Shown one piece after another: positions 42,838 to 56,200 of a stretch of DNA of 64,000 nt (within the stretch, counting starts at the first letter, position 1; each line of letters begins with the position of its first letter). Below the pieces are notes generated by a model that was not told where the DNA came from, did no database searches, and saw only the letters and a list, made by a program, of their open reading frames with translations. The position numbers were made by a program, and so were the translations under genes. Source of the stretch: Amphiura filiformis (Eukaryota > Echinodermata > Ophiuroidea > Amphilepidida > Amphiuridae); NCBI RefSeq assembly GCF_039555335.1, contig NC_092644.1, positions 52,045,365-52,109,364 of the forward strand, read 5' to 3'.

Positions 42838-43587
42838 GTTTTGTATGGGTTTTCTTAATGTTGTAATTGTAATTTTTACATTGTGATTTATAAAAATTAT
42901 ATTTATTATCTGATTTATATTTGATTTTTAAGAATAAATTTCCATCTTTATACCAAAATAGAAAACATCTGCAACTTGTGGTTTTTTGCTATGTTTTGTT
43001 TATTTACAACTTCATATAAAATTGTATTGATAAATGGTAAATATAATAGTGACAAATGTAACCATCCATCACAAACCAAGATATGGACCAATATTGCAGT
43101 AAAGAAATCGATAGCAAATTTATTTTTTGAGCACTTACTGCCCAAGTGTTGTCATTTTAAAGCTTGTTTTATGCAGATTTCAATTGTTTAGATGCATGCA
43201 AAATTGCGACTTGACACTGGGTTCGTAGTGGATGGTCAAATGAGTTTCTCTTCAACAATAACAACGCTCAAAAAACATTTAGTGCAATCTGTGTTTAAGA
43301 TGCTTTTCCTGAATATATGAAATTAATTGAACAAACACTTCCGAGGTGTACAATGTTACACTGTCCAGTAAATTGCCATGATCAAGTGCGCATTATAGTG
43401 GGCAAGGTGGATACAATGTGTCGAGGACCCTCTTGTAAACCAGGCTTGGGCTGGTATCACTACACAATTTTGTGAGATTGTATATGCCTGTTTGAAAAAG
43501 TGCCCTGAAAATGCTACCCAACTACAATGTGCCCTGGTGTAAATTTCACTAACATTTACGATACACCGCAAGTCTCAAAATCCCTTC
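42838..43587. other. no feature recognised
   Basis: AT-rich sequence with short open frames only. Confidence 0.45.
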
Positions 43588-44202
43588 TTTAAGGGATCTG
43601 GAATGAGCGTTTTGAGCTTTTCGACAGTATCTTTTGTGGGACATGAGAGCACATCAGACATATCGAATTGCATTCTGAATACGAAGAATGTCTTTCTGAT
43701 ATCAAATAATTTTAATTCTTGAAATTCACGATATAATACAAATGTTATGAAAAATTATTAAAATTTGATATTTTTCACATTTTTGATATATAACAGTCCT
43801 CAAAGTAAATTTTTACAATTCTAATGATATATTCTTAAAGTGTATGTAGCTGGGAGGAAAAGCCGACGATCAATTGAAAATTTTGACCTTTCATATTGAA
43901 GATATGGATTTTTTTCCCAAAAGACCTAATTTTTTTTTGGTGTGTTGGGAAAAAAATCCAAATAAAAAGTATAAATCATCAAATTTATAAAGTTTACTTC
44001 GAGTACTGTTAAATATCAAAAATATCAATTTTTAATCATTTGCCATAAAATGTGTATTATGTAACATTGCGAATTTCAAAAAATGAAAATTATTTGATAT
44101 CATCAGGACATTCTTCGTATTCAGAATGCAATTCGATATGTCTGATGTGCTCTAATGTCCCACAATAAATACTGTCCAAACATTCATACCCCTTCCCTTA
44201 AA
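43588..44202. mobile_element. long foldback element with about 290-base arms
   Basis: From TTTAAGGGATCTGGAATGAG at the left and CCCTTCCCTTAAA at the right, the two halves are reverse complements over almost their whole length. The best part is GGGACATGAGAGCACATCAG to GAATACGAAGAATGTC against its complement at 44106-44161. Only a small centre near 43880-43930 is unpaired. No coding capacity. Confidence 0.8.
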
Positions 44203-44437
44203 TGTAACCTGCTACCACGGAATGAGTTGTATGTTGGTCGTTTCGAGACGTCCTGGCTGCTGTGTTGGTGTTCTTTATTTCACATGCACCTGTTCAAGCC
44301 AATAGTATGTATGTCAGTAGTGAAAGGACATACTTCTGGCTTGTACAGGTGCGCTGCAAAGAACATCAACGCAGCAGCCAGGATGTCTGAAAACTACTAA
44401 CTTGTGACTTTACGCTCATTCGTGGTAGCAGGTCACA
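44203..44437. mobile_element. foldback MITE with TGTRACCTGCTACCAC ends
   Basis: The ends TGTAACCTGCTACCACGGAA and TTCGTGGTAGCAGGTCACA are inverted. Inner parts CGAGACGTCCTGGCTGCTG and CAGCAGCCAGGATGTCTGA, and CACCTGTTCAAGCC and GGCTTGTACAGGTG, pair as well. It abuts the preceding foldback element exactly. Confidence 0.75.
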
Positions 44438-45672
44438 TATTGGCATATATTTGACCCTCGAGATTGGGTGCCTTGAATGACCTATGTGGATGTGGATGCA
44501 TCTGATATTTTGCAGAGTTGGACAATAAACAAACTCAGATGAGTAAAAGTTTGCTTCAGTTCCTGATGATCACATTTCAATATTTATGGACAGATTTATT
44601 TGACATAATCAAGCATGATGAATCATTTGTCATAAAAATCATATCTGAAATGCAACTAAATAAAGGAAGTATGACTTCTATATTCTATTGTATTTGAGTC
44701 AACACCATTCATGAACAAATCCTATTCAAGATAGTCCAAGTCAAATTTCAAATGAAGGATGTACCCACATTTTGCTTCATTTTTTAAAATGCCACGGATT
44801 CATTGCAATTTATTCCTTATTGGCCTGAATTATGTCCTTTTCATCTCTGTCGGTTGCGTACCATAAAAGTCATCAAACATATATGACGAGTTGATTTGTG
44901 ATGTCATCACAAAAGCCGCAAAATACCCAAATCTATATATTCTCATCAATGTTAATGATGTAGTCACCAATCACTATTGATTTCTGATCAACTGAGGGGC
45001 TGGATGCAATTTGTGTGTATAAATAATGACACTTGAATACAATAGTTCAGTTTATATGATGGTTTATTTCCACTTTCTTTGCCACAAACACACCCCTGCA
45101 CTCTTGGACGGATACACATTGAAGGCTCTATATCAGTGATTGGCAAAATCAGAAAATCCCAATTTGTAAAGTGCATTTATACCTTTTATAGATAATACCG
45201 AGGGTAAAATGTCAAATTTTGGTCAATGTTTGGGGAGTTCGCCCTCACAGACATTTGTAGCTACATGCAATTGGATGAAGCTTCATAATTATCAACACTA
45301 CTGTTTTCTTCTATTTTTTTATTTGAAAAAATACAGAATGACAGCTAATGACTTATGTCTTGATTTATCCTTCACTTTTAAGCCAATCATACAAATTTAG
45401 ATTTTTTTTACTTTGCTGGGATCAGTTAATAGAGCCTTTAAGGATATTTACTATCATAATAATTACAGTGAATTTAACTCCCTATAACTCTGCATACATG
45501 TTGTTTGACCTCACAACAGTGGACGGATAATTTTGCATACGTTTTGTTTGTCAGACAAAATTGGACGGATATAATCATTTATTACTTACAAATATTGCAT
45601 TCTTTAATATTTACATATTTATAAATACAATTTAAATACAGAAATTTTGATATTTTCATTTAAAAAACAAAA
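44438..45672. other. no feature recognised
   Basis: AT-rich, with short open frames only and no convincing repeat. Confidence 0.45.
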
Positions 45673-45956
45673 TACCGTATTCATTCCAATAAGCGCCCAG
45701 GGCGCTTAACAAAGTCATTTTGGGTGGGCGCTTATTTTTCACCTGGTTTACCTAATTTTTTTGTAAGGGGCATTTATTAGAGATGAATTAAGGGTCCTGA
45801 GACGTTCAAGTTTATGCAGGACTTGTAGTCTTCCAGCTATTTCACTGTATCAATGCCTTTCTGTCACTTCAACATTAATGGTACCCTTAAGCGAATTGAA
45901 AATACAGTAGGTGGGCGCTTATTGGGGCATGGGCGCTTATTGGAACGAATACGGTA
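45673..45956. mobile_element. Tc1/mariner-type MITE with ACCGTATTC ends
   Basis: The ends TACCGTATTCATTCCAATAA and TTATTGGAACGAATACGGTA are inverted with one difference and include TA at each edge. GGGCGCTTATT words repeat near both ends. Confidence 0.75.
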
Positions 45957-46123
45957 CTTGGAAGTGACACTTTCTGCCTCAACTGGTTAGACTTAGGTAG
46001 GAAGGCACTGTATAGGTTTAACATTGTTTCTCTATGGAAGTCAAAAAGTTACAACAAAGTCTGCAGGACTTACAGCAGACTTTGTTGCTTCACTACATGC
46101 GTGTGTCAACAAAAGCTGCAATA

Positions 46124-46276
46124 GGCTATTCCAGTTGAAATCCAAACACCACTATGGAAGACATGACCTTAATCTCCCACATAGAGGAGTAACCCATCTG
46201 AAATTCACAACCCCTGTGTGGGAGATTAAGGTCATGCCTTCCATTGGAGGTGTATGGGATTTCAACTGAAATAGCC
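46124..46276. mobile_element. foldback MITE, family A
   Basis: The ends GGCTATTCCAGTTGAAATCC and GGATTTCAACTGAAATAGCC are inverted. The inner GGAAGACATGACCTTAATCT and AGATTAAGGTCATGCCTTCC pair. It is a compact full copy of the family at 37220. Confidence 0.8.
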
Positions 46277-46297
46277 CAATGCACCTATCGTCTTTGG

Positions 46298-46428
46298 ACA
46301 GGAAAAAACTCCTATAAGCTTTTGGCCCTTGAACATGTTTAAAACAAAACTGCCAACAGGTTACATAGGAGGTTTTGCTTTAAACATGTTCAGGGGTCAA
46401 TCAATGGCACAAAAGATTTTTCCTGCCC
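46298..46428. mobile_element. short foldback element
   Basis: GGACAGGAAAAAACTCCTAT and GAACATGTTTAAAACAAAAC are mirrored by GTTTTGCTTTAAACATGTTC and AAGATTTTTCCTGCCC. Confidence 0.55.
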
Positions 46429-47131
46429 AACAACGCTATATGCAAGTAAGTACTTGATGAACCCATTCATTTGCTTCTATAGTTCTTCTCACCTTGATTG
46501 GTAGTGATCTAACTGCATATTTTAGGGTGCGTCGTGAGGAACATGCGCACACACAGACACTTTTTGAAATCATTACCAATCTCTCATGGTGAAAGGAACT
46601 ATAGTGTTTAGAATGTCATTAATATGCATTTTTCACACAAATTTCAACAACTCTTCCTATACCTTTGTACAGGAGCCAACCGTTGTTAATCCGTGATGAA
46701 TCCACACTTTTACCGGCGATACGCGAACTCGAAAGCGAGACTACGCGTTACGCGAGAGCGCGTAAAATTCGTCATGCCTGGAACCTTTGTGCGTATGCAA
46801 GCTTACAAGTTCAATTCAGTATTTTCAGATAGCGGCTAAATTTTGCCGTTTTATTCTGTAGTTTTATTAATGATATTAACAGAGAAATCATCTAAGTTTT
46901 TGTAAGGCTTAGTGACAACGATTAACTGACATTTCCTCGGGCAGCTAAAGCTGCCCTCGCGAAGTAAACCACGCAGACGACGCGGCCGCATCGTTGTTAA
47001 ACGGTGATGAACAACGGTGAAACATGATTGAATCCCTAATTCACACATGTTAAGTAAAAAGCACTTGTGATTTGACCTCAACTTATTCTGGCAGTGAACT
47101 TGAATAGAATCACAAATCTTGACTTCCAAGT
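46429..47131. other. presumed 3' untranslated and flanking region of the leftward coiled-coil gene
   Basis: No coding frame. TTTATT (reverse-strand AATAAA) at 46863-46868 and 46850-46855 lies about 265 bases beyond the stop codon and could be the polyadenylation signal. A CG-rich patch at 46720-46770 and 46940-46990 stands out from the AT-rich surroundings. Confidence 0.4.
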
Positions 47132-47260
47132 TTAGTAAAGTTGTTTGACCTTGCATACTGATTTGTGCCAGCTATCAGACCATCTTGTCTCTGCTGTCAT
47201 TTGTTCTGCTTTCTGCTGCTCAATCTCCTCTAATTTGGAATCAAATGCTACCAGATAATC
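47132..47260 (-). CDS. terminal exon of the CCDC180-like gene
   Basis: It encodes DYLVAFDSKLEEIEQQKAEQ and ends WSDSWHKSVCKVKQLY with TAA at 47132-47134. A weak donor-like GTATGC occurs at 47158, but the frame reads through it to the stop with sensible sequence, so I take this as the last exon. Confidence 0.65.
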   Translation of the reverse strand, partial: DYLVAFDSKLEEIEQQKAEQMTAETRWSDSWHKSVCKVKQLY

Positions 47261-50200
47261 CTGTGGAGAAAATACAAAACAACATATACATTATCAAAAA
47301 TGGTCTTAACTGATGAAAAAATTGTTGAGTGTCTTTGGCGCCACCCCCATGGTGGTGGCAGGCCAATTGGTGACTTGGTCTTTGGAGTAATAGGCTTATT
47401 CTATTTGAAATCCATACATCTCCTATGGAAGACATGTCCTTAATCTTCCACACAGGGACAGTGAATTTTAAATGGGGTAACCAGAAACCTCAATTGATAC
47501 CCCTGTGTGGGAGATTAAGGTCATGCCTTCCATACTGCAACTGGAATAGCCCATTGACATTGACATGGCATTTCATATACCTGAATTTGGGATGCAATCC
47601 ATTCGAAAACAAAACAAATGAACATATCAACATGATCTCACCTGGAAAGCCTTATTCCTTGCATCCACCGTAGACTGATGTCCCAGAGTTGTCTTTGTTG
47701 ATGTCACTGCACTAGACAGCTGTGGCTTAGCAGGTCGTTCACCCTCCACAAGCTGATCTAAAGGAACTCCCATCCACACATGGGGACCTCTCTCTATCAA
47801 AGGTACATACTCCTTGTCTTCTAGAGGGAGACCTGCTTGCTTGCGGCGGATTAGAGCACTGGTTTTCAGACGCTTTGGGTCTACACCTGTGTATTGAACA
47901 TGAAACCAATAATATGACTTAGTTTACAAAGGGACCATGACTTGATTTTATTATTAGGCCAAAATGAAAAAATGTTGCTTTTCTTAAGTAGTGTTTTAAT
48001 ATCAGCCACACTGTTCAGTAATTTGCTAGAACTATGGAAATGGTAAACATTAAATTAATATAATACATGGTACTAAAAATAGTTATATAATGTAATAATA
48101 ATATCACAACATTTTGCTTTTGTGGATTTGCCAGCGGGTACAAAATGCATAGTTTAAACAGGGAGGTTAAAGAAAAACCCTAATACAGGGGTGTGATTCA
48201 AAGCTTGTGAAATATCCTGATATTCTGAAAAACAGTGTGAAATTGGGCTAAAATACTTTTTAGTGCCCCAAAACGAGCTGAAACCAATAAAATTGCATAA
48301 AATAACACCCCTGCTATTAATTTTACTCCTTGGTGAGATAGGCAGTTGAATTTAGAAATGTAAATGAGAATGTAATATGCAACATTTTCAAAACTTTTGA
48401 GATAAGGACACAAAACATGGGCCCTATAAATGTTGGCTGTATAAGGATAGGCTTGTGGATTAGGGTTCAGTATAGGATTAGGGTTGGATAAAGGGCACCA
48501 CCCTCCACTCTAATCACTAATCTCAGCTTTCAAATATCTCAATTATATTGATTCATGTAATTTAAAACTGCAGAAATGCAGTCTTTTATTAAAACTTACG
48601 TCCAGTTTCTACATCATCCATAGTAAGAAGCGAATCAAACAAAGCCAAGAGCTTCTCTCCTGTCGATGTCAAGTCTTGGATGAATTCATCTCCTAATGTC
48701 TTGGCAAGATCCTGAAACAAAGCATTATGAACACTGAATTTGAATTCACTGTGTTATCATCATCATCAAAGTCGATGCTACATGACACATGACAGTTTCG
48801 CTTTCTGAATTAACAAACTGCCAAAGAATTGGGTGCATGTACTTCAAAAAATGAACCCCAATTCATGGTGACAAAAAAAACCCCAAAACAAACAAACCTG
48901 TACATAGTTGGATGGATGGGCGGTTTTTTATTGTTGTTGTTTTTTTGCAAATGTCTGACAAGATCCTATTTGTTTTCACTGGCTTTGCTTGTGTTTTCCA
49001 GTTGAAATTAGTCCACTTTTGCAAACAAAAAAGGAAAAAACACACAAAAAACAGCAGATTTTACATGCGCACTGAAAAAAAAAATCACCAAAATATAAAA
49101 TCGGGTCGGTCAAGCCCGTAACTCAGGTTTTGTTTTGGTAACCTAAACAATTAATGCATATCATTCTTAAAGCACTCTGTACTTCCTTATAGTATCATCA
49201 TAAGTTACAACACCTGATAAGGTCACAATCACAGCCATGGTCACAGGCATGTAATCAATTGCTCAGCAACTGAAGAATCACCCACCAATTATCACTGTGA
49301 TTGGTAGTACTGATATACTAGCCAACTTACCTTAAGATTTTGTGCATGTTCATCTATACCGTTCACATAATCCTGCTTCCTATTCTCCTCACTATCACAT
49401 AATGTCTGTAATTGATTCTTATTGTGTGGATGACCCAGTGTTGGTCTCAGTAATGTCTTATGCTCTCTCTGAAACGAAAACACAAATCAAGGGTTTCATT
49501 CAAACACTGTTGTAAAATCAACAAACAAGAGGACCAAACATCAAAACAGGTAAAGAACGTCCTGGGAGAATGTCGGTCCACAATTTACCACATTTGTTGT
49601 AATACCAGAAAAGGGGTGCGGAGGGGCATTGATAACTATTCCAAAATTGCTGAAGAAGGGGTGGGCGGTCTCAACAGATGTGTACTTGGATATGCCCATT
49701 GAGTTTTAGAAACTACCATCTCTCCACATACAAGTACTAATCACCAAAATGAGACCCATTAATATAGAGTCAAACACTTATCTCCTTTGCTCTATCAAAA
49801 AATGCACCCCAAAACATGTCTGTCTGTATATCACAAAACAGGGAGAACCCCTCCTAAAATTGTTTGAATGATCCTCAGCAATATTTGCACTTAACCTGCA
49901 CCAATTCAGATCAGGGGAAGTCACTACAACTTTTAACACTCCCTATGTACAGACCATATCTGGGGATTTTCCTGCACATCCAAGATGCTGCCATGGCATG
50001 GGAATGATATTAAAATGATTCACATGCAAGTTTTGGGTGGATTTTAAAACGGTTGATAAGGAATAGGCCTAATGTTTATGGAGTAATTGTAGTCCGTACC
50101 ATTGTCGTATGCGCAACTTGCAATATTGTGTCTTGCGCTGGGAGTGAGATTACGCGTAGAACATGTTACACATAGGACGTGTTAGGCAAGAATGATCATT

Positions 50201-53200
50201 CATAACAGACTGCAAACACTTACCCTTTTCTTGTCCCAATGAGACAGTCTGCTGCTGAAATCACCTGCTACAGATTCTAGTTTACTCCTAGATTTCTGTA
50301 AGTGACCTTTGAATACTTCTTGTACCACAAGAGCAGGAACTTTGGAGATGGCCTTTTCAAGTCTCTCCAGCTGCTCTCGGAACTCTGAAATATGATCAAA
50401 GTCATATGGAGAAAGTTAACACAATTACCCTCTTCTTGTCCCAATGTAATACTTCACCTTTGTTTTGTGACTCCACTCTCATGAGTCATATATAACCTTT
50501 TAAGGCTTTTTAATAATTTTGGCTCACTTCGCTCTTCCATATTAGTGAACTCGCACATACTCGACCCTCCCGCCCGAAGCGAATCGTGGAAGGGCAGTCC
50601 TGAGCCCAAACTCCATACCATTTTAATTTTTTCTCTTTTCATTTTTTAGGTACAGACAGCCCCCCGGCCCCTTGAATCCACCCTATCTTAATTGAATTCA
50701 ACCTTTCTGGACCTTGCGGCTCCTTTGGGAATGCTAACAGCTAAATTTCTTTGGACTATAAAATTTTCCAAAAATATTGTATACACAAATGATGTACCCA
50801 CCATTGAGTTGGGTTAAATTTGAATTGATTAAGAACATTTCTATCAATATTTTACCATGGCTTAAAAATATTGGTTTATATTTAAATTTATGAAAATTTC
50901 GGAAAATAAGGGAATGAGCTTTGGACCCAGACATGCTACAGATGTGGAACAAAGGTTAAAATTGTATATTGTAACTCTCTTTCTGTTCTGCAGTTATCTC
51001 AATTTCGACAAATAGTGGATTTAATCCCTTTTGGAAACAAGCTCTTCATATTCTTGAATCAGATCCAAAGGCATTTAACAACATGTCAATATTTCACTTT
51101 ACCTGTGGTGGTACTAAGCAGTTATGACCACATCAAGGATGTTGCTATACCAAATTACCCATTTATATGCACCATATGTAGACAATCGACCGACAAGTCC
51201 AACATAAGTGACATCCCCACATTTCAGAGATGATGTTACAAACTATGAATTGTACATTTAAAATGTTTACCTTGTAGGCATTGATTGTGATATTCATCAG
51301 CTTGATTGAAGTAGGATTGCAGCTTTGTCACAATGACATCAGCACATAACTCAAAGGATTCATGTATAGCCTCAGGTCTGGTAGGAGGACGCGAACCTTT
51401 TTGACGATAGTATAACTGAAAGGAGAATAAATATATACCAGTAAGTACACACTATTGGATGTTGATATAGTTGGCATTTGGGCTAATCCATTTGAATTCA
51501 CACCCCCACTGAGGAAGATTTTGTTTTGGAATTTCAACCAAATTCAAAAGTTCAAAGGATCCAACAAGTTTAACCCATAAAAAGTGGAAAAAGGGTGGAC
51601 AGTTTTGGGATTCCAAACAAAATGGACTAATTTGAGGTCAAAATGTGTAAAATTCAACTGGATTTTACAGTTATACACTTAAACAATGGTTATTTATTTA
51701 TCTGGTCATTGTCTAGCCCATTACAGCAACTGTCCATCATACAATTTTAATGATGACCGAGACGGTTTAACATCCCCTCCAAAGGAAGGAGTACTATCAC
51801 GGTCCATTTACTCAAAACAATGTGATATATAATCTATAGTACTACTCACATCTGCTGTTGTCAGTAACCCTTCCAATGACTCCTGTAGGATTCTTCTATT
51901 TGTTGCCATATAATGACTGAAATATCAAACATAATTCAAACTTTGTTCAGAATTTTCTCAAATATGGTATCTTGCATACCAACAACATCTTTACAGAAAA
52001 TAAATATTTTTCTTTAAAATCCATTTTCCACTTAGAATATTGCAAAAAGCCTGTTAAAAGATTTGTTAAGACAAATTATGATGTTTAACAGTTCACTCAA
52101 TCAGTAAGATTGATGCATTGGTGTGTGTGGCAATGCGAGTTTGAATGAGCCCTGTTTGTTCTTGTGTAGTAATTGAACTTGAAATAAAGTTTGCTGACGT
52201 GAAAGAGTAAGAAAACACCTTTGACCCCACGCGGAGGCACTTCTGAGTTATGCCTATTGGGTCAGTGTTTTCCCGGGTGTTTCCATGGCTGTGTGACAGC
52301 ATCGCGCTTTGACCAATGAGAGTTGCCTTCGTCGGCACTAGGTCACCATTGTGGGCGATTTGATTTCATTGCACTATTGGTTACCAGAATGGATGGACGA
52401 AAATTTTAATTATAATATCATTTGAAATCCATACACTCCTATATGGAAGACATGACCTTAATCTTCACACAGGGAGTGTGAATTTCAAATTGGGTTACCT
52501 AAATGTGTGACTCCCTTTAAAATTTGCATCCCCTGGGAGATTAAGGTCATGTCTTTCATAAGGGTTGTATAGATTTCAGCTGGAATAGCCCAATCCTCTG
52601 GCTAGAAACTAACTGCTTATTGTCTTGGAAACGCGAATGAGAACTTGAGCAGCTGATCCTGTAAATGATATTCTAGGTGTAGGGTGATTAGGGTCTGCAC
52701 CTGTATAAAGCTGTATCCTGATTGATGCTAAGTGGTTTATGTGGTGTGTGGTCAGCAAATTCCTGTAAAGTGTACAGAAGATTGTGTGCTTAATTATGAC
52801 TGTATGTAGCACACCCTAAATTGCCATGTTTTTTAAATACACTAATCTTCCTTTACATAAACACTTACATTTCTTTTTCCAGTTTTTCTCCAAAGACATA
52901 GTATTTTGGATCAAATTTGAGTCCATTGTTCTTGTTCCTTAGTACTCTGCAAGAGGAAGGAATAATTAGAATTCTGTTAATCCTGACTTACTTTCAGATG
53001 TTTAATAAATTACATTTCAATGACTTTTGCAGGTACAAATCCTCACTTGCATATTGATGATAATATCAGAGTATAGAGTTCTAAAACTCAACAGCTAAAG
53101 AGAGTGTGGCTCAGCAGTAACACCTGCTTCTGGTACATGAGGTCCTGGGTTCGATTCAACTTTTAAAAATTTCACTCACCCTGGCACACTCCTGCGCGGA

Positions 53201-56200
53201 TTGCTATCTATACTCATTGATGTATTCCTATGTAGTAATATTCTCGCTGTCATTTATAATCTACCCATGTCACTTATCCTGAGGCACGCCTGCGTGGGTT
53301 ACTATCCATACTCATTGATGTATTCCTACAAACCTATGTTCTTGCCCTGTCATTTATAATCTGCATATAAGAGGACCCATGTCACTTACCCTAAGGCACT
53401 TCTGTGTGGATTGCTATCCATACTGTGCTTGCCCTGTCTTTTATAATCTACATATAAGAGGACCCATGTCACTTACCCTAAGGCACTTCTGTGTGGATTG
53501 CTATTCATACTGTGCTTTCCCTGTCTTTTATAATCTACATATAAGAGGACCTATGTCACTTACCCTGAGGCACTCCTGCGTGGATTGCTATCCATACTCA
53601 TTGATGTACTCCTACGTAGCAATGTTCTTGCCCTGTCTTTGTCCGTCATCTTGGGAGGTGGTCTCAAGGTGCTCTTCAGTTTGCCATCTTCAGTTTGAAT
53701 ACTGGATTGAGTACCAGGTGGACGGGGTAAACCTGTATCGGAAAAAAAACCCATTGAAACATGCAAGTACAGTGCCTCAACCATTAATTTGAAAAAAGAC
53801 TGGCATTTTTGTATTTGCTATTGTTTTTAGTGTGCAAATATTTGTCTTGTGTGTGACTGTGATCTCTGGTGTTTTGGCCTTTTTTGAACAATGCACTGAA
53901 GGTTACCTGCAATAGAAATTTCATTTGAATGAACACAACTTAGCCTTCTGGCGTTGCTAGAAAAGCGTGAGAAATCAAAATGCACTTTTTGCGCATGCGT
54001 TTTGCAGGGAGAACCTCGTTTCAGTAGCAAGATGGCGGATCCGTGCAAAAGGGCGAATAGTCACTTTCTTAGGCAATTCCTTTAGCCCTGCTTAACATTA
54101 TGACCTCAGTGGATCAAGCTGACACTGATACCATGGCGATCTTTTTGAGGCTGTGACAGTCTGAATATTTTCATATAGGCCTATTATATAAAAAATATTG
54201 ATTGCTTCTTATTAGGAAATGGTGCAAAACATTTCCCCTCTGTTACAGAAGACCGTGAGGCTAGCGGTCTCCAGTTCACCTTGGGGTAATATTTTGCAGA
54301 GTTTCCCTAATGATCAGTCAATAATTTTATATTATTCCGAGGAAAAATATGATCAAATATTTAATATTAACTTACCAGAGCTAGATGGGGGTTCTTTCTC
54401 ACCATCGCCATGGCTACCTTGTCTAGCTTTCATCTTCTGTGATCTGCATATGAAACATAGGTCAACAATCTGATTTAGCCTGAATATATTTTTGGGATTG
54501 CACCTGCAGGACAACAAAGATGAGTTCTGGGTAGTCTCTCTTTGCATATGAAGAATGTGAGATTTATTTACTTCCCATGTACGATACAATTAAACAGGTA
54601 TCTACTTACGATAGGATATTTTTGATAAGTGTGACTGCTGCATCTTCCTGCTGTGTCTTATTAGCCTTCAGAGTGGTTAGTGTAATTGTCTGTGGGGCCG
54701 TCTGTTGACCAGACTGACCATCCGATGCAAAGCCAACCTTGCCAGCTTTGTCCCCAGTGACCTTTTTAGATGCGGAAGTCCGGTAAGCAGCATGTTTTGT
54801 ACAGTGGAGATATTGAGCACGGTCGTCAAATGCTTGAAAGATATCTTTCATACTGTCCAGAAGCTGACCTGGAGTCACTTGCTGTAATATGCAATAAAAT
54901 GAAATACAACATTCAATTTATCGGATAGAATTTGTGAAAAATGGCATAACTTACTCTCACTTGAAAAAAGAAAGCACAAATAACAATGGACACAAATTTG
55001 TGCATAAAATGTTTGGCTCTTCAAAATGAAATACAATAAATTAATTTGAAATGTAATTGTTCCCAGTGATTTTTACTGTAGACTTCATGCACAGTCATCT
55101 CAAAACATGGTTCTACCTGCATGGTATGTACACATGTTGTAGATTGTGTGTACACTTTACATTAGCATTCGTGCGTTTTGCATAAATGTGGAGAAGAAAA
55201 CTATCAAAAAATACATTTTTAAAAATGCGCATGCATTGAGAATCATATCTTGGTGGCAAGATGACGGCTCTACTACTTTTGGTGACAGCGCTCCCAAGCT
55301 AGGTTAGTATGTTATTTGCTTATATTAACTGAATTTTGTTCTCTCTGGTTGCACACAAACTGTTTGAATATTCCTGAACAAAATAAAATTAAAATCCAAC
55401 AGTTATTGTCACACTCATATTTCCATATTCCCCCATACTAGTTTCAGCCTATCTGTAGATAATTTACCTCTTTGTCCAAGTTTGGTTTCTCACAAGCATC
55501 AATCCTTCTCTCCAATGTATTCAAATGATGCATAAGCTGTTGGGCCTGTCTGTTGCTCTCAGCAACCTCACCTTTGACTTTCACTTGCGTGTTGGTCAGC
55601 CATCTTGTCAACTTCTCAATAAATGTCAGGTCAAACAAATGATGCTTGAATCTGTCAAGAGATATGGAAGTGAATGAAGATTGATATTTGCATTCATTAT
55701 GCAACTGGGTATCATAGAACACAGGGAGCAGACACATTGCAAGAATCAAATTTGATTCATGCAACATAGTTGTTTGTGAGAACCACTTGATGCTCACCCA
55801 ATCTTCACTGTGCATATATAAAAAGTTTATGAGACTCAAGTTTGATTCACACAAATTTGTTTCACAAAAATCTTTGTGAAAATTGATTCATGGATTCCTG
55901 CTGAAATTCTAGTCCTGGAACAAGTGAATATAAACAATATTAATAGAACATTATGCTCCTATCATTGTGATTTCTGCAGAATGAGCAATGCAATATTACT
56001 ATGCCATTCTTAAACAGCATGTGAAATGCCTTACACAATTTGTAGAGGGCAGGTATCAATCATGGCAAACAAGAAATGTCTTTAAAAAAGACAACGCAGT
56101 GATTAAAGGAAACATGATGGATTTGCCTCGGTTCCGGAGCCACTGATTTAAAAGTAACAGGTTTTAAAGGCCCATTCGGCGATTTGCTCATTTGGACGTT

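Noticed and set aside
53107-53157. Functional tRNA gene
   Set aside because: Boxes A and B are present, but the acceptor stem does not pair and there is no T-run terminator close by.
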